Below, piece by piece: positions 9,496 through 18,362 of a stretch of 64,000 bases of DNA. The stretch is from Providencia alcalifaciens (GTDB taxonomy: Bacteria; Pseudomonadota; Gammaproteobacteria; Enterobacterales; Enterobacteriaceae): NCBI RefSeq assembly GCF_915403165.1, contig NZ_OU659204.1:2046001-2110000 (forward strand). Reading direction: 5' to 3'. Both the position numbers and the translations under genes were made by a program. The stretch's first letter is position 1. Every line of letters begins with the position of its first letter. The notes beneath the pieces are model-generated. The model was not told the DNA's origin. It ran no database searches and saw only the letters and a program-made list of their open reading frames with translations.

Positions 9496-10239
9496 TTAAG
9501 CTTGGCTTACTGTGCCATCCACTTTGAAGTAAATTTCAGTGGTATAGCCTTTCGCTGGCAGCTTTTCATATTTCCAACGGTTCATTGCACGCTTCACATC
9601 ACGCTCAAACATCCCTTTAGGTGAAGCTTCAACAAACTCAATGTTCTGCACTCGCCCATCTTCATCGATGTCATAGCGTACTTTCACATAACCATTTTTT
9701 CCTAGGCGACGAGCGCGGTCTGGGTATTCAGGCGATTGTTTACTTAATGCTTTTGGACCACGTTGACCGGTGGATTGGTTAGATGCTGTTGCATTATTTT
9801 TGACGTTAGTATCAGTTCCGCGCGTGTTTGTGACTTCTTTTGGCGTAGTCTCTGTATTTGTGGATGGCGTTTTGTTCATCGCCAGTTGTTTTTCAACAGG
9901 TTTAACTGGTTCTTGAACTTTTTTCGGCTCTTTTTTAGGTTCTTTCTTCGGTTCTGGTTTCTTTTTTACTTCTGGTTTTTTCTGCGGTAAGACTATCGCC
10001 GGTTCGACAATAGGCTCGGGTTCAATGATAGGTTCAGGCTCAACCACAGGCTCTGGCTCTGCCTGTGTTTCAGCCGGTGGAGTGGCTGCTGGTTCAGCAA
10101 AAGAAAGCATTGCTATCGAGATTGGCTCCTCAGGTTGAGGAAATTTCGGTTGATTAAAAATCCATGCCATTGCCAAGCCCGCATGAATTGATAATGAAAC
10201 AGCAATGATCACTAACAGTCTGATACCACGCATATGCAA
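9496..10239 (-). CDS. tonB: TonB energy-transducing protein
   Basis: About 247 residues. One N-terminal membrane anchor contains the SxxxH motif (SLSIHAG) that contacts ExbB/ExbD. A long periplasmic linker of EPEP and KKEPKKEP repeats follows (residues ~60-115). The C-terminal domain carries SPEYPDRARRLGKNGYVKV and GMFERDVKRAMNRWKYE, which binds the TonB box of outer-membrane receptors. Two starts are possible: TTG at 10239 with AGGG six bases away, or ATG at 10233 with a longer spacing. A candidate Fur box lies just upstream. Confidence 0.96.
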   Translation of the reverse strand: MHMRGIRLLVIIAVSLSIHAGLAMAWIFNQPKFPQPEEPISIAMLSFAEPAATPPAETQAEPEPVVEPEPIIEPEPIVEPAIVLPQKKPEVKKKPEPKKEPKKEPKKVQEPVKPVEKQLAMNKTPSTNTETTPKEVTNTRGTDTNVKNNATASNQSTGQRGPKALSKQSPEYPDRARRLGKNGYVKVRYDIDEDGRVQNIEFVEASPKGMFERDVKRAMNRWKYEKLPAKGYTTEIYFKVDGTVSQA

Positions 10240-10260
10240 TTTTTACCCTACACCGTTTTA

Positions 10261-10313
10261 CTTATTGAATATGGCTAATAGTTTAAATGCAAATAGCAAT
10301 CATATTCAATAAG
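10261..10313 (-). promoter_or_regulatory. tonB promoter region: candidate Fur box inside a 13-bp inverted repeat
   Basis: Arms 10261-10273 (CTTATTGAATATG) and 10301-10313 are perfect reverse complements. Bases 10289-10307 match 12 of 19 positions of the Fur consensus, including an intact AATCAT core. Iron-dependent control of tonB is well established in enterics; the site itself is an inference. Confidence 0.5.
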
Positions 10314-10358
10314 GTTTAGCGAACAAAGTTAAAAATGTGAGTATAAACGTGAATACCC

Positions 10359-10532
10359 TTACTCAATCCACTGTGTAAATAGCAGGGAGTGACGACGTTT
10401 ATAGATATCCATTTTGCGGAGCGAATAAATGTGCATATTGCGGCGAGAGTGTCGTTCTAACCAACGGCGACGGCGGCGAACGACTTGTCTTAGCATTCTC
10501 CAGCGACCCACTTCTTGCCTACTGCGTCTCAT
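10359..10532 (-). CDS. yciY: Small arginine-rich protein YciY
   Basis: 57 residues: an open frame from ATG at 10532 to TAA at 10359, preceded by an AAGGAT ribosome site. The start MRRSRQEVGRWRMLRQ, the Arg run RRRRRWLERHSRRNMHI and the tail RRHSLLFTQWIE align with my recollection of E. coli YciY, also 57 residues and arginine-rich. The function is unknown. It sits between tonB and clsA on the opposite strand from clsA. It is easily missed because it is short and overlaps a spurious plus-strand frame. Confidence 0.85.
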   Translation of the reverse strand: MRRSRQEVGRWRMLRQVVRRRRRWLERHSRRNMHIYSLRKMDIYKRRHSLLFTQWIE

Positions 10533-10813
10533 TTTTTTAATCCTTATCAGGTGTATGTTCGTAACAGCGAAATATTATATGCCTTTGCTGGTGAGAACCA
10601 AGAAGAAGTTATCAAGGAAAAAACAAAATCATCACGCAAAAAATGAGATTGAACCAATTAATTTATCATTAATTGCACTTTTATCTATTTAACTCAGTTT
10701 TTATTCAGAACTTTTACTAAATTCTGGTATGTTTATTCTTAGTCTATATTTAATAAGACATATTTTCTTTTTTCGACTCTTTTTCTCTTTGTCAGTGAGG
10801 CTTGTTATCCATT

Positions 10814-12274
10814 ATGGCAACCGTCTACACCTTAATGAGTTGGTTACTGTTTTTCCTATATTGGTTAATTGTGGCTGGGGTTACTGTTCGTATCCTCGTC
10901 ACACGTCGCCCCGTCACCTCAGCAATGACATGGTTACTGATCATTTATATCCTGCCTCTGGTAGGGATCATCGCGTATGCCGCATTTGGTGAACTCCATT
11001 TAGGTCGACGTCGTATCGATAAAGCCCATCAAATGTGGCCATCGGTTGCCACTTGGCTGGAAAATCTACGCCTCTCCAAACACATTTTTGCTAATGATAA
11101 CAGCCCCGTTGCGGAGCCATTATTCCAACTGTGTGAGAAACGCCAAGGTATTGCAGGCGTCAAAGGCAACCGTATTCAATTACTGACCACCAGCGAAGAC
11201 TCACTAAAAGCCATTGCCAATGATATTAATAATGCCAAGAACTCTATCGAAATGGTGTTCTATATTTGGCAGCCAGGTGGGCTTGTCGATGAGGTCACCG
11301 AAGCCCTTCTCAATGCGGCAAAACGTGGTGTTAAATGCCGCATTATGGTGGACTCCGCGGGAAGCTGGCATTTTTTCCGCAGTGATTATCCCGATAAAAT
11401 GCGTGCCGCAGGGATTGAGTTTGTCGAATCCCTTAAAGTCAACCTTATGCGTTTTTTCCTGCGCCGTATGGATTTACGTCAGCATCGTAAAATCGTTGTC
11501 ATTGATAACTATATCTCCTACACCGGCAGTATGAACATGGTGGATCCTCGCTACTTTAAACAAGATGCGGGTGTCGGTGAATGGGTAGATATTTTAGTCC
11601 GTATGGAAGGCCCAGTGAGCACCACATTAGGGATTGTTTACGCCTTTGACTGGGAGATGGAAACAGGCCAGCGTATTTTACCGCCACCACCAGATAGCAA
11701 TATCATGCCGTTCGAGCAAGATAATGGACACACCACCCAAATGATTGCCTCAGGCCCTGGTTTCCCTGAAGAACTTATCCAGCAATCATTGATGACGGCG
11801 ATGTTCTCTGCCCGTAAGCAGCTGATCATGACCACACCGTACTTTGTACCCAGTGATGATTTACTGCATGCAATTTGTACCGCAGCGATGCGCGGTGTTG
11901 ATGTCAGTATCATCATGCCACGCCATAATGACTCGTTCTTGGTTCGTTGGGCAAGCCGCTCTTTTTACACGGAATTACTGGAAGCTGGCGTGAAAATCTA
12001 TCAGTTTGAAGATGGGTTGCTGCACACCAAGAGTGTCTGTGTTGATGGGGAATTAAGCTTAGTCGGTTCAGTGAACTTAGATATGCGCAGTTTATGGCTA
12101 AACTTTGAAATCACAGTCGTGATTGACGATAAAAGTTTTGGTAGCGATCTAACGCTGGTTCAGTATGATTATATGGCTCGCTCCACACGCTTAGATATTG
12201 AAGAATGGGAACAACGCCCGTTCTGGAACCGTGTGATTGAGCGTCTGTGCTATTTCTTTAGCCCATTACTTTGA
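10814..12274 (+). CDS. clsA: Cardiolipin synthase A
   Basis: 486 residues from ATG 10814, the E. coli length; an upstream in-frame TTG at 10802 is less likely. Two N-terminal membrane segments precede two phospholipase-D domains. The catalytic HKD motifs are HRKIVVID (near residue 224) and HTKSVCVDG (near residue 404). It condenses two phosphatidylglycerols into cardiolipin at the inner membrane. [10 protein letters not shown] and [10 protein letters not shown] ends match the family. Confidence 0.97.
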   Translation: MATVYTLMSWLLFFLYWLIVAGVTVRILVTRRPVTSAMTWLLIIYILPLVGIIAYAAFGELHLGRRRIDKAHQMWPSVATWLENLRLSKHIFANDNSPVAEPLFQLCEKRQGIAGVKGNRIQLLTTSEDSLKAIANDINNAKNSIEMVFYIWQPGGLVDEVTEALLNAAKRGVKCRIMVDSAGSWHFFRSDYPDKMRAAGIEFVESLKVNLMRFFLRRMDLRQHRKIVVIDNYISYTGSMNMVDPRYFKQDAGVGEWVDILVRMEGPVSTTLGIVYAFDWEMETGQRILPPPPDSNIMPFEQDNGHTTQMIASGPGFPEELIQQSLMTAMFSARKQLIMTTPYFVPSDDLLHAICTAAMRGVDVSIIMPRHNDSFLVRWASRSFYTELLEAGVKIYQFEDGLLHTKSVCVDGELSLVGSVNLDMRSLWLNFEITVVIDDKSFGSDLTLVQYDYMARSTRLDIEEWEQRPFWNRVIERLCYFFSPLL

Positions 12275-12332
12275 TCATAATAGCTGTGATCAAATAACTA
12301 TAATCACCATTGCTTAACTGTTAGGAAACGTC

Positions 12333-12665
12333 ATGAGCCAGAACCCAAGTATTAACCTAATCGATGAAGATGAAATCATTGAAATTGCCTATGACCTTTT
12401 CCTTGAAGGCGCGATGGAGAACTTAGAGCCTGCCGACCAAGTTATTTTCGCGTTACAGTTCGAAGAGTGTGGCGCGGCTGAAATCGTGCCTTTCAGCCAA
12501 GATTGGCATATTCTCGCCACCCAAGGATTACCTTTAGCGCAAATGAGCGAAGTGGTGATCGGGCTTGCTAAAAGCCCAGAGGATGAGATTGACGATATCT
12601 TTGCACGAATTCTTATCAGCCGTAACCCTAAGCACCCTTTCCAACATATCGAATGGAAGCAGTAA
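12333..12665 (+). CDS. yciU: Acidic DNA-mimic-type protein YciU (DUF440)
   Basis: 110 residues, very acidic (IDEDEIIEIAYDLF, SPEDEIDDIFARI). It matches the YciU/HI1450 family, proposed from structure to mimic double-stranded DNA. It follows clsA as in E. coli. The structured repeat element at 12679-12861 occupies its 3' side. Confidence 0.92.
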   Translation: MSQNPSINLIDEDEIIEIAYDLFLEGAMENLEPADQVIFALQFEECGAAEIVPFSQDWHILATQGLPLAQMSEVVIGLAKSPEDEIDDIFARILISRNPKHPFQHIEWKQ

Positions 12666-12678
12666 GCAGAAATAAAGG

Positions 12679-12861
12679 CTGGGGGAAATATTCCCCCATG
12701 CGGTTGATGACAAAGAGGGATAAAAGCGTGGTTTTTCCCTCTTTGTGTTATCAGGCGAAAATCAATAAATTGATTTTCCTCGTTAATTTTACAACCCAAA
12801 CGAGCCATATTCAAACCTGATGGGTTTAGATATGGTCTGATGGGGAAAATATTCTCCCAGC
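12679..12861. repeat. Dispersed structured repeat element, copy 1
   Basis: Core 12702-12840 (139 bp) recurs at 53536-53674 with about 11 differences. Hairpin A (12705-12753, ACAAAGAGGGA / TCCCTCTTTGT), hairpin B (12757-12778, GAAAATCAAT / ATTGATTTTC) and hairpin C (12805-12835, CCATATT / AGATATGG plus AAACC / GGGTTT) are all within the core. Flanking sequences 12678-12699 and 12840-12861 are near reverse complements of each other (GCTGGGGGAA ... TTCTCCCAGC). It lies between the convergent yciU and SUKH genes and may act as a terminator there. Confidence 0.85.
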
Positions 12862-12873
12862 TTTTATTAAAGG

Positions 12874-14250
12874 TTATTCTGCTAAATCCAACTGTAAATG
12901 ATGCTTCTTAATATAGTGACGCAGATTATTGCGAATATAGTCACTCTTATCTAATGGGTATTTTTCCCACGCCGCCACAATATACGGTTCCACCCCGTCA
13001 GCAAGCTCAGATGAACGCGCAACAGCTTGGATCGAGGTTAATGCAACTTCACTCTTATCCGCAATCATATATTCAAAGTAATTAACGACTTTTTGGCTAA
13101 AATTCACATCATGGGAAGCCGCATACAGCGCACTGACAGCAATCTGACTATCAGCATGACTAAATAAGTGTTGGAAATCTTCCACATTAACCGCTTGCAA
13201 CTCCTTGAGGATATACCCCGCAAAGCTCACCGTATCTGCATGTTCGCACTGTGCTAATTTAGCTAAAATAGCCGATTGATACTTCGCTAAATCGGATTTT
13301 TGATACCAATAAATCAGCTGCAATCCACGATTGATTTGCGCAGGATCTTGGCTCCCAAGCGCTTGGGCTAAATAGTTAGATGACGCAGCAGCTGAATATT
13401 TAGCTAATACTTCCAACGCCTTCACATGGTAAACGGCGAGTGCTTCGTTATCTAATATACGAGTGAGTTGCTCAATGCCCTTTTCCGATAATGACGGTAA
13501 CTTTTTCAGTCCTTCTAGCGCCGCCAGCTTCGTTTTTTCATTATCGTTATGATGAAATAGGTTGAATAACGAGGTTTCATCACCGCCCATTCGATGCCCA
13601 AACCAGCCTGTATCGTATTGATGAATAATTTCATCCAGCCAGCGCTCATACCAATCCAAAAAGTGGCCTTCATAAGCAAACTGATACGGTGTTGGTGAGT
13701 CACACCATTCATGGGTATAAACCAGTCGCCCGGCATGTTTGCCCGTCACCACCAGCAGGATGTCATATGTACAGCCGCAAGTACCAAGGTAAAACAGTCC
13801 TTGATGAAGCAAGCTTTCCCGTGAGTCGTACTCTTCATCAGTGCAATCTTCTGCTAAGTGGCTGAGTGTTTGCCACTCTTCATCGCTCATGGTTGGGCTA
13901 AGCACGCAAGATAATGTGACGGCATCATAGCGATTTTCACTGTCTTCAAAACGCTCTATACCGTAATAAGGGCCTGCGCCACCATTGCCCAATTGCGTCA
14001 TAAACTGCACATATTCTTGGGGTAGCTGTGCACCAGTACGTCGCTGCCATTGTTCTATCTGCGCCATATCCAAAGGCGGATTGAGCTGATAATGGTGGCT
14101 GTCCGCTCCGAACAACTCTTCATCGTTATCCATTTGCTTAGCAAGGGGGAGTTTTTGTTGAATACGTTGGATTTGGTCATCAGCATAACGCTGGTTGATG
14201 GCTTGCCATGTTTGATGTATTTGATGGATCTGCTGCAAGTGGTCACTCAT
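12874..14250 (-). CDS. SUKH (SMI1/KNR4) domain protein with HEAT-like C-terminal repeats
   Basis: 458 residues. Residues ~55-210 form a SUKH-type domain (QWQRRTGAQLPQEYVQFMTQ, GPYYGIERF, LFYLGTCGCTYDILLVVTG, GRLVYTHEW, FLDWYERWLDE). From ~225 to the end there are helical repeats reminiscent of HEAT units (KTKLAALEGLKKLPSL, AVYHVKALEVLAKYSA, QINRGLQLIYWYQ). SUKH proteins are often immunity proteins for nuclease toxins of contact-dependent or polymorphic toxin systems. No toxin gene is adjacent, so this may be an orphan immunity protein or a housekeeping SUKH protein. It is an accessory insertion between yciU and the opp operon. Confidence 0.8.
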   Translation of the reverse strand: MSDHLQQIHQIHQTWQAINQRYADDQIQRIQQKLPLAKQMDNDEELFGADSHHYQLNPPLDMAQIEQWQRRTGAQLPQEYVQFMTQLGNGGAGPYYGIERFEDSENRYDAVTLSCVLSPTMSDEEWQTLSHLAEDCTDEEYDSRESLLHQGLFYLGTCGCTYDILLVVTGKHAGRLVYTHEWCDSPTPYQFAYEGHFLDWYERWLDEIIHQYDTGWFGHRMGGDETSLFNLFHHNDNEKTKLAALEGLKKLPSLSEKGIEQLTRILDNEALAVYHVKALEVLAKYSAAASSNYLAQALGSQDPAQINRGLQLIYWYQKSDLAKYQSAILAKLAQCEHADTVSFAGYILKELQAVNVEDFQHLFSHADSQIAVSALYAASHDVNFSQKVVNYFEYMIADKSEVALTSIQAVARSSELADGVEPYIVAAWEKYPLDKSDYIRNNLRHYIKKHHLQLDLAE

Positions 14251-14286
14251 TAACGGTTACTGTCCTATCAAGTTTTAATTATTTAT

Positions 14287-14331
14287 TTTTAATATCATCA
14301 CTTTTAATATCGCTGCCTTTAATATCATAGC
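14287..14331 (-). repeat. Three short direct repeats upstream of the SUKH gene
   Basis: TTTAATATC occurs three times at a 15-16 base period, 37-80 bases before the gene start. Read on the gene's strand it is GATATTAAA, so it could be a set of operator sites. Confidence 0.6.
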
Positions 14332-14387
14332 TAACTGATTATTTTAAGTCGCAATTAGGTTTGAATTCTCTGAAAATTGTTTCGCAT

Positions 14388-14426
14388 AAAAAAGGCTCCG
14401 CTTTATGAATGATAAAGGGAGCCTTA
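14388..14426 (-). terminator. Terminator of the opp operon
   Basis: AAGGCTCC ... GGAGCCTT stem followed on the minus strand by a T6 run, about 30 bases after the oppF stop. Confidence 0.9.
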
Positions 14427-14455
14427 ATACAACAATAAAACGCAAATCTTACCGA

Positions 14456-15454
14456 TTACAGTGGATCAATTTTCAAACAAGACACTGCATGCTTGAAACT
14501 TCCTTCGAGTAATGGACGGGTTTTGGCACATTCCGTGTCAGCGCTTGGGCAGCGTGTTCTAAATACACACCCAGAAGGCGGATTAATTGGCGATGGCAAC
14601 TCCCCTTCAAGCAGCTCAATTTGCTTATTTTTTTCCTTATCTGGATCAGGCACAGGCACTGCAGACATCAATGCGCGTGTATAAGGATGCAGCGGGTTGT
14701 TATACACTTCATCATAAGTCCCCAGCTCTACTGCATGTCCTAAATACATCACTAATACGCGGTCAGAAATGTGTTTTACCACCGCAAGGTCGTGAGCAAT
14801 AAAGATTAAGGAGAGCTTCATTTCCCGCTGAAGTTCTTGCAGTAAATTCACCACTTGTGCTTGAATCGAGACGTCCAGCGCAGACACTGGCTCATCACAA
14901 ATCACCAATTTCGGCTCTAAAATCAGCGCCCGCGCAATCCCAATACGCTGACATTGACCACCAGAGAATTCATGAGGATAGCGGTTGATCAGGTTGGGTA
15001 GTAACCCGACTCGCATCATCATTTTCTTCACTTTTTCAGTGATTTCTTTTTGTGGCATCTTCGGATGATAAGTTTTCAGTGGCTCCGCGATAATATCTCC
15101 AATCGTCATCCGTGGGTTTAAGGATGCTAGTGGATCTTGGAAAATCATTTGGATATCGCTACGTACATTACGCCACTGTTTATCGTTCATGGTAAGTAAG
15201 TTTTGTCCTAACCATGTCACCGTGCCGCTGGTGGATTTTACTAAGCCAATTAATGCTCGCGCAAATGTGGATTTACCACAGCCAGATTCCCCCACCACAC
15301 CCAAGGTTTCCCCTTCGTATAAACGCAGTGTTACCCCATCGACGGCTTTTAAGCTTTTATCCGGCTGCCAGAACCACTGTTGTTTATCTCTGATGGAAAA
15401 ATGCACTTTTAAGTCATTCACTTCCAGCAGCACCTGCCTATTTTCTTGGCTCAT
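14456..15454 (-). CDS. oppF: Oligopeptide ABC transporter ATP-binding protein OppF
   Basis: 332 residues. The Walker A motif is GESGCGKST, the signature is EFSGGQCQRIGIARAL, and Walker B is LVICDEPVSALDVS. The C-terminal oligopeptide-ABC extension contains PSGCVFRTRCPSA and a late C-rich end. It pairs with OppD at the inner membrane to power peptide import. The start overlaps the oppD stop by four bases (ATGA). Confidence 0.97.
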   Translation of the reverse strand: MSQENRQVLLEVNDLKVHFSIRDKQQWFWQPDKSLKAVDGVTLRLYEGETLGVVGESGCGKSTFARALIGLVKSTSGTVTWLGQNLLTMNDKQWRNVRSDIQMIFQDPLASLNPRMTIGDIIAEPLKTYHPKMPQKEITEKVKKMMMRVGLLPNLINRYPHEFSGGQCQRIGIARALILEPKLVICDEPVSALDVSIQAQVVNLLQELQREMKLSLIFIAHDLAVVKHISDRVLVMYLGHAVELGTYDEVYNNPLHPYTRALMSAVPVPDPDKEKNKQIELLEGELPSPINPPSGCVFRTRCPSADTECAKTRPLLEGSFKHAVSCLKIDPL

Positions 15455-16440
15455 ACTAATTCCTCCACAGGCTTAAAGCAGGCACGTAAACGTGATTGTG
15501 CAAAACTGGATAATTGGGGCTCTTGTTCTACGCAGTGCTGGTTTGCATATTGGCAACGCGGCGAGAATGGACACCCTTTTGGTAAGCGCAATAAGTTTGG
15601 CGGGTTGCCTGGAATGGTGGCTAAGTTATCGTCATCACCATCTAAGCGCGGCACTGCCGCTAATAAACCCAGCGAATATGGATGAGATGGCTGATAGAAA
15701 ATATCTCGTGCGCTGCCATACTCCATCGTGCGCCCCGCATACATCACAAGCACCTTGTCACACACACCGGCGACAACCCCTAAGTCATGGGTTATTAAGA
15801 TGATCGCGGTATCAAATTCTTGCTTCAGTTCATTCAGCAAGGTCATGATCTGCGCTTGTACCGTGACGTCCAATGCGGTTGTCGGTTCATCGGCGATCAG
15901 TAGCTTGGGCTGGCACAATAGCGCCATCGCAATCATCACTCGCTGGCGCATACCGCCTGAAAACTCATGCGGGTACATATTCATCCGTTTACGGGCTTCC
16001 GGCATTTTTACTGCATCCAGCATACGCACAGATTCTTCAAAAGCCTCTTTCTTACTCATCCCTTTGTGCAGCATCAACACTTCAGATAACTGCGTACCGA
16101 TTTTCAGGTATGGGTTGAGGGAGGTCATAGGGTCTTGGAAAATCATGGAGATCTCTTCCGCGCGCATGCGGTTAAGCTCTTTCTCCTTGAGATTTAAAAT
16201 CTCACGCCCATTAAATATGGCAGAGCCACCTACTCGACCATTTTTTGCCAGCAACCCCATCAAAGCAAAGGCGGTTTGGGATTTACCCGAACCGGACTCA
16301 CCCACAATTCCCAGAGTTTCCCCCGCACTCAATTCAAAATTGAGTTTATTCACCGCCGTCACATCCCCATCTTGGGTAGCAAATGTGACGTTTAAATCCT
16401 GCACCGATAATAAAGGGCTTTTGCGTGTTGAATGTTCCAT
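15451..16440 (-). CDS. oppD: Oligopeptide ABC transporter ATP-binding protein OppD
   Basis: 329 residues. Walker A is GESGSGKSQ, the signature is EFSGGMRQRVMIAMAL, and Walker B is LLIADEPTTALDVT. The C-terminal segment has the Cys-rich GCPFSPRCQYANQHC typical of OppD/DppD, which may bind an iron-sulfur cluster. It follows oppC after 11 bases in the same operon. Confidence 0.97.
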   Translation of the reverse strand: MEHSTRKSPLLSVQDLNVTFATQDGDVTAVNKLNFELSAGETLGIVGESGSGKSQTAFALMGLLAKNGRVGGSAIFNGREILNLKEKELNRMRAEEISMIFQDPMTSLNPYLKIGTQLSEVLMLHKGMSKKEAFEESVRMLDAVKMPEARKRMNMYPHEFSGGMRQRVMIAMALLCQPKLLIADEPTTALDVTVQAQIMTLLNELKQEFDTAIILITHDLGVVAGVCDKVLVMYAGRTMEYGSARDIFYQPSHPYSLGLLAAVPRLDGDDDNLATIPGNPPNLLRLPKGCPFSPRCQYANQHCVEQEPQLSSFAQSRLRACFKPVEELV

Positions 16441-16451
16441 AAATTAGCCCC

Positions 16452-17360
16452 TTAGCGATCTTTCGGGTCGAGGGCATCACGTAAGCCATCGCCGATAAAG
16501 TTAAAACAGAACAGCGTGATAACTAAGAACCCAGCGGGGATCAACAGTAACCACGGCGTGACTTCCATAGAGTTAGCGCCATCACTAAGTAAAGCACCCC
16601 AGCTACTGAGCGGCTCTTGAGTTCCTAAGCCAAGGAAGCTTAAGAATGATTCAAACAAAATCATACTTGGGACTAATAATGATGCGTAAACCACCACCAC
16701 ACCCAGGACATTCGGTACGATATGACGCAAGATAATATGACGAGTGCTGACACCACAAACTAATGCCGCTTCAATAAACTCTTTGCGTTTTAGCCCCAGA
16801 GTTTGCCCACGTACAATACGCGCCATATCTAGCCATGACACCATCCCAATGGCGACAAAAATCAGTAGGATATTGGTGCCGAATAACGTCACTAACAAAA
16901 TAACGAAGAACATGAACGGGAAGGAGTTTAAAATCTCCAGTAAGCGCATCATGATGGAGTCGACTTTACCGCCCACATAACCTGCCAGTGAGCCATATAA
17001 GGTGCCGACCACCACCGCGACTAATGCCGCTGCAACGCCAACCATTAATGAAATTCGTCCACCAATTGCCACACGCACAAGTAAGTCGCGCCCTGATGCA
17101 TCCGTCCCGAAATAGTGTCCTGTCGCCCAATCAGGTGGCGTTGACATCATTTCCCAGTCGGTATCGTCATATAAAAATGGCGATAACATCGGGGCAAAAA
17201 TCACAAACATCGTGATACAAAACAGCACACACAGGCTGACAATTGCCGCACGGTTATGCATAAAGCGTCGTCTTGCATCTTGCCAAAGGCTGCGCCCTTC
17301 AATATCTAATTGCTCAGAAAAGTTTTCCAGAGCTTCACTATTTTTGTTGTTTAATAACAT
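16452..17360 (-). CDS. oppC: Oligopeptide ABC transporter permease OppC
   Basis: 302 residues, the usual length. An N-terminal cytoplasmic segment and one membrane span precede the permease core. The EAA-type loop EAALVCGVSTRHIILRHIVP near residue 200 contacts the ATPases. It forms the membrane channel with OppB. Confidence 0.97.
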   Translation of the reverse strand: MLLNNKNSEALENFSEQLDIEGRSLWQDARRRFMHNRAAIVSLCVLFCITMFVIFAPMLSPFLYDDTDWEMMSTPPDWATGHYFGTDASGRDLLVRVAIGGRISLMVGVAAALVAVVVGTLYGSLAGYVGGKVDSIMMRLLEILNSFPFMFFVILLVTLFGTNILLIFVAIGMVSWLDMARIVRGQTLGLKRKEFIEAALVCGVSTRHIILRHIVPNVLGVVVVYASLLVPSMILFESFLSFLGLGTQEPLSSWGALLSDGANSMEVTPWLLLIPAGFLVITLFCFNFIGDGLRDALDPKDR

Positions 17361-17375
17361 AGTGTTTCTCCGGTC

Positions 17376-18296
17376 TTAGTAACGAATTTTCGGGTCGATG
17401 ACGGCATACAGCACATCGACGATGGCATTAAAGGCAATGGTCAATATCCCAACTAAAATCGTTAAGCTGAGCACTAATGAGTAATCTCGGTTTAATGCAC
17501 CATTGACGAACAACTGTCCAATTCCCGGTAAGCCGAAAATGGTTTCAATCACCATAGAACCTGTGATGATCCCAACGAACGCAGGTCCCATATAAGAGAG
17601 CACTGGCAGTAATGCTGGTTTTAACGCATGGCGGAAAATAATGGTACGCAGCGGTAATCCTTTTGCGCGCGCAGTACGAATAAAGTTTGAGTGCATGATC
17701 TCAATCATCGAACCACGGGTAATACGCGAAATGCTGGCGATATACGCCAAAGAGAGCGCCACCATCGGTAAAATCATGTGTGTGACGTTACCACCATCCC
17801 AACCTCCACCGGGGAGCCATTTTAAGTGAATGGCAAAAATCAGCACCAAAAGTGGTGCCACAACAAAGCTTGGGATGACAACCCCCGTCATGGCGAATCC
17901 CATGACTGTAAAGTCCCATTTGGTATTTTGATTTAATGCGGCAATCACCCCCGCAGTAACACCAAATAACACGGCGACCACAAAGGCTGTGGCACCTAAT
18001 TTTGCAGACACGGGAAAGGCTTTCGCAACTAAGTCGTTGACGCTGTAGTCTTTATATTTGAAAGAGGGACCGAAATCCCCTTGAGAAAGTTGGAATAAGT
18101 AGCTGAAATACTGCTTATACATTGGGTCATTAAGGTGATATTTCGCCTCAATGTTGGCCATCACTTCAGGTGGAAGTTTACGCTCGCCAGTAAACGGGCT
18201 GCCCGGCGCGAGTCTCATCATGAAGAATGAGATGGTAATAAGAATAAATAAAGTCGGAATTGCTTCAAGCAAACGACGCAAAATAAATTTAAACAT
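17376..18296 (-). CDS. oppB: Oligopeptide ABC transporter permease OppB
   Basis: 306 residues, the E. coli length, beginning MFKFILRRLLEAIPTLF. It has six predicted membrane spans and the EAA-type loop RTARAKGLPLRTIIFRHALK. The gap to oppA is 66 bases and holds a strong hairpin. Confidence 0.97.
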   Translation of the reverse strand: MFKFILRRLLEAIPTLFILITISFFMMRLAPGSPFTGERKLPPEVMANIEAKYHLNDPMYKQYFSYLFQLSQGDFGPSFKYKDYSVNDLVAKAFPVSAKLGATAFVVAVLFGVTAGVIAALNQNTKWDFTVMGFAMTGVVIPSFVVAPLLVLIFAIHLKWLPGGGWDGGNVTHMILPMVALSLAYIASISRITRGSMIEIMHSNFIRTARAKGLPLRTIIFRHALKPALLPVLSYMGPAFVGIITGSMVIETIFGLPGIGQLFVNGALNRDYSLVLSLTILVGILTIAFNAIVDVLYAVIDPKIRY

Positions 18297-18331
18297 TGCC
18301 CTTTCCTACTTCTATTGCCATTTAGGCTAAT

Positions 18332-18354
18332 GGCTGGCTCTCAAGGAGCCAGCC
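18332..18354 (-). other. Hairpin between oppA and oppB
   Basis: GGCTGGCTC / GAGCCAGCC, nine perfect base pairs with a five-base loop and no T run, just after the oppA stop. Such hairpins protect the 3' end of an abundant upstream message from decay, allowing more OppA than OppB-F. This role is an inference. Confidence 0.6.
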
Positions 18355-18362
18355 TGTTGTGA

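Noticed and set aside
10429..10692. Plus-strand 87-residue frame between tonB and clsA
   Set aside because: It is antisense to yciY and lacks a ribosome site; the arginine-rich start is a reflection of yciY codons.
12270..12296. TTGATCA / TGATCAA inverted repeat after clsA as a terminator
   Set aside because: It overlaps the clsA stop, has no T run and lies before the same-strand yciU gene.
12389..12814. Minus-strand frame of 141 residues overlapping yciU and repeat copy 1
   Set aside because: It shares its first ~40 residues with a frame at 53469-53681 only because both read through the 139-bp repeat. It overlaps yciU and has no family.
15728..16447. 239-residue plus-strand frame inside oppD
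   Set aside because: It is the antisense of the highly conserved OppD ATPase; no domain is recognisable.
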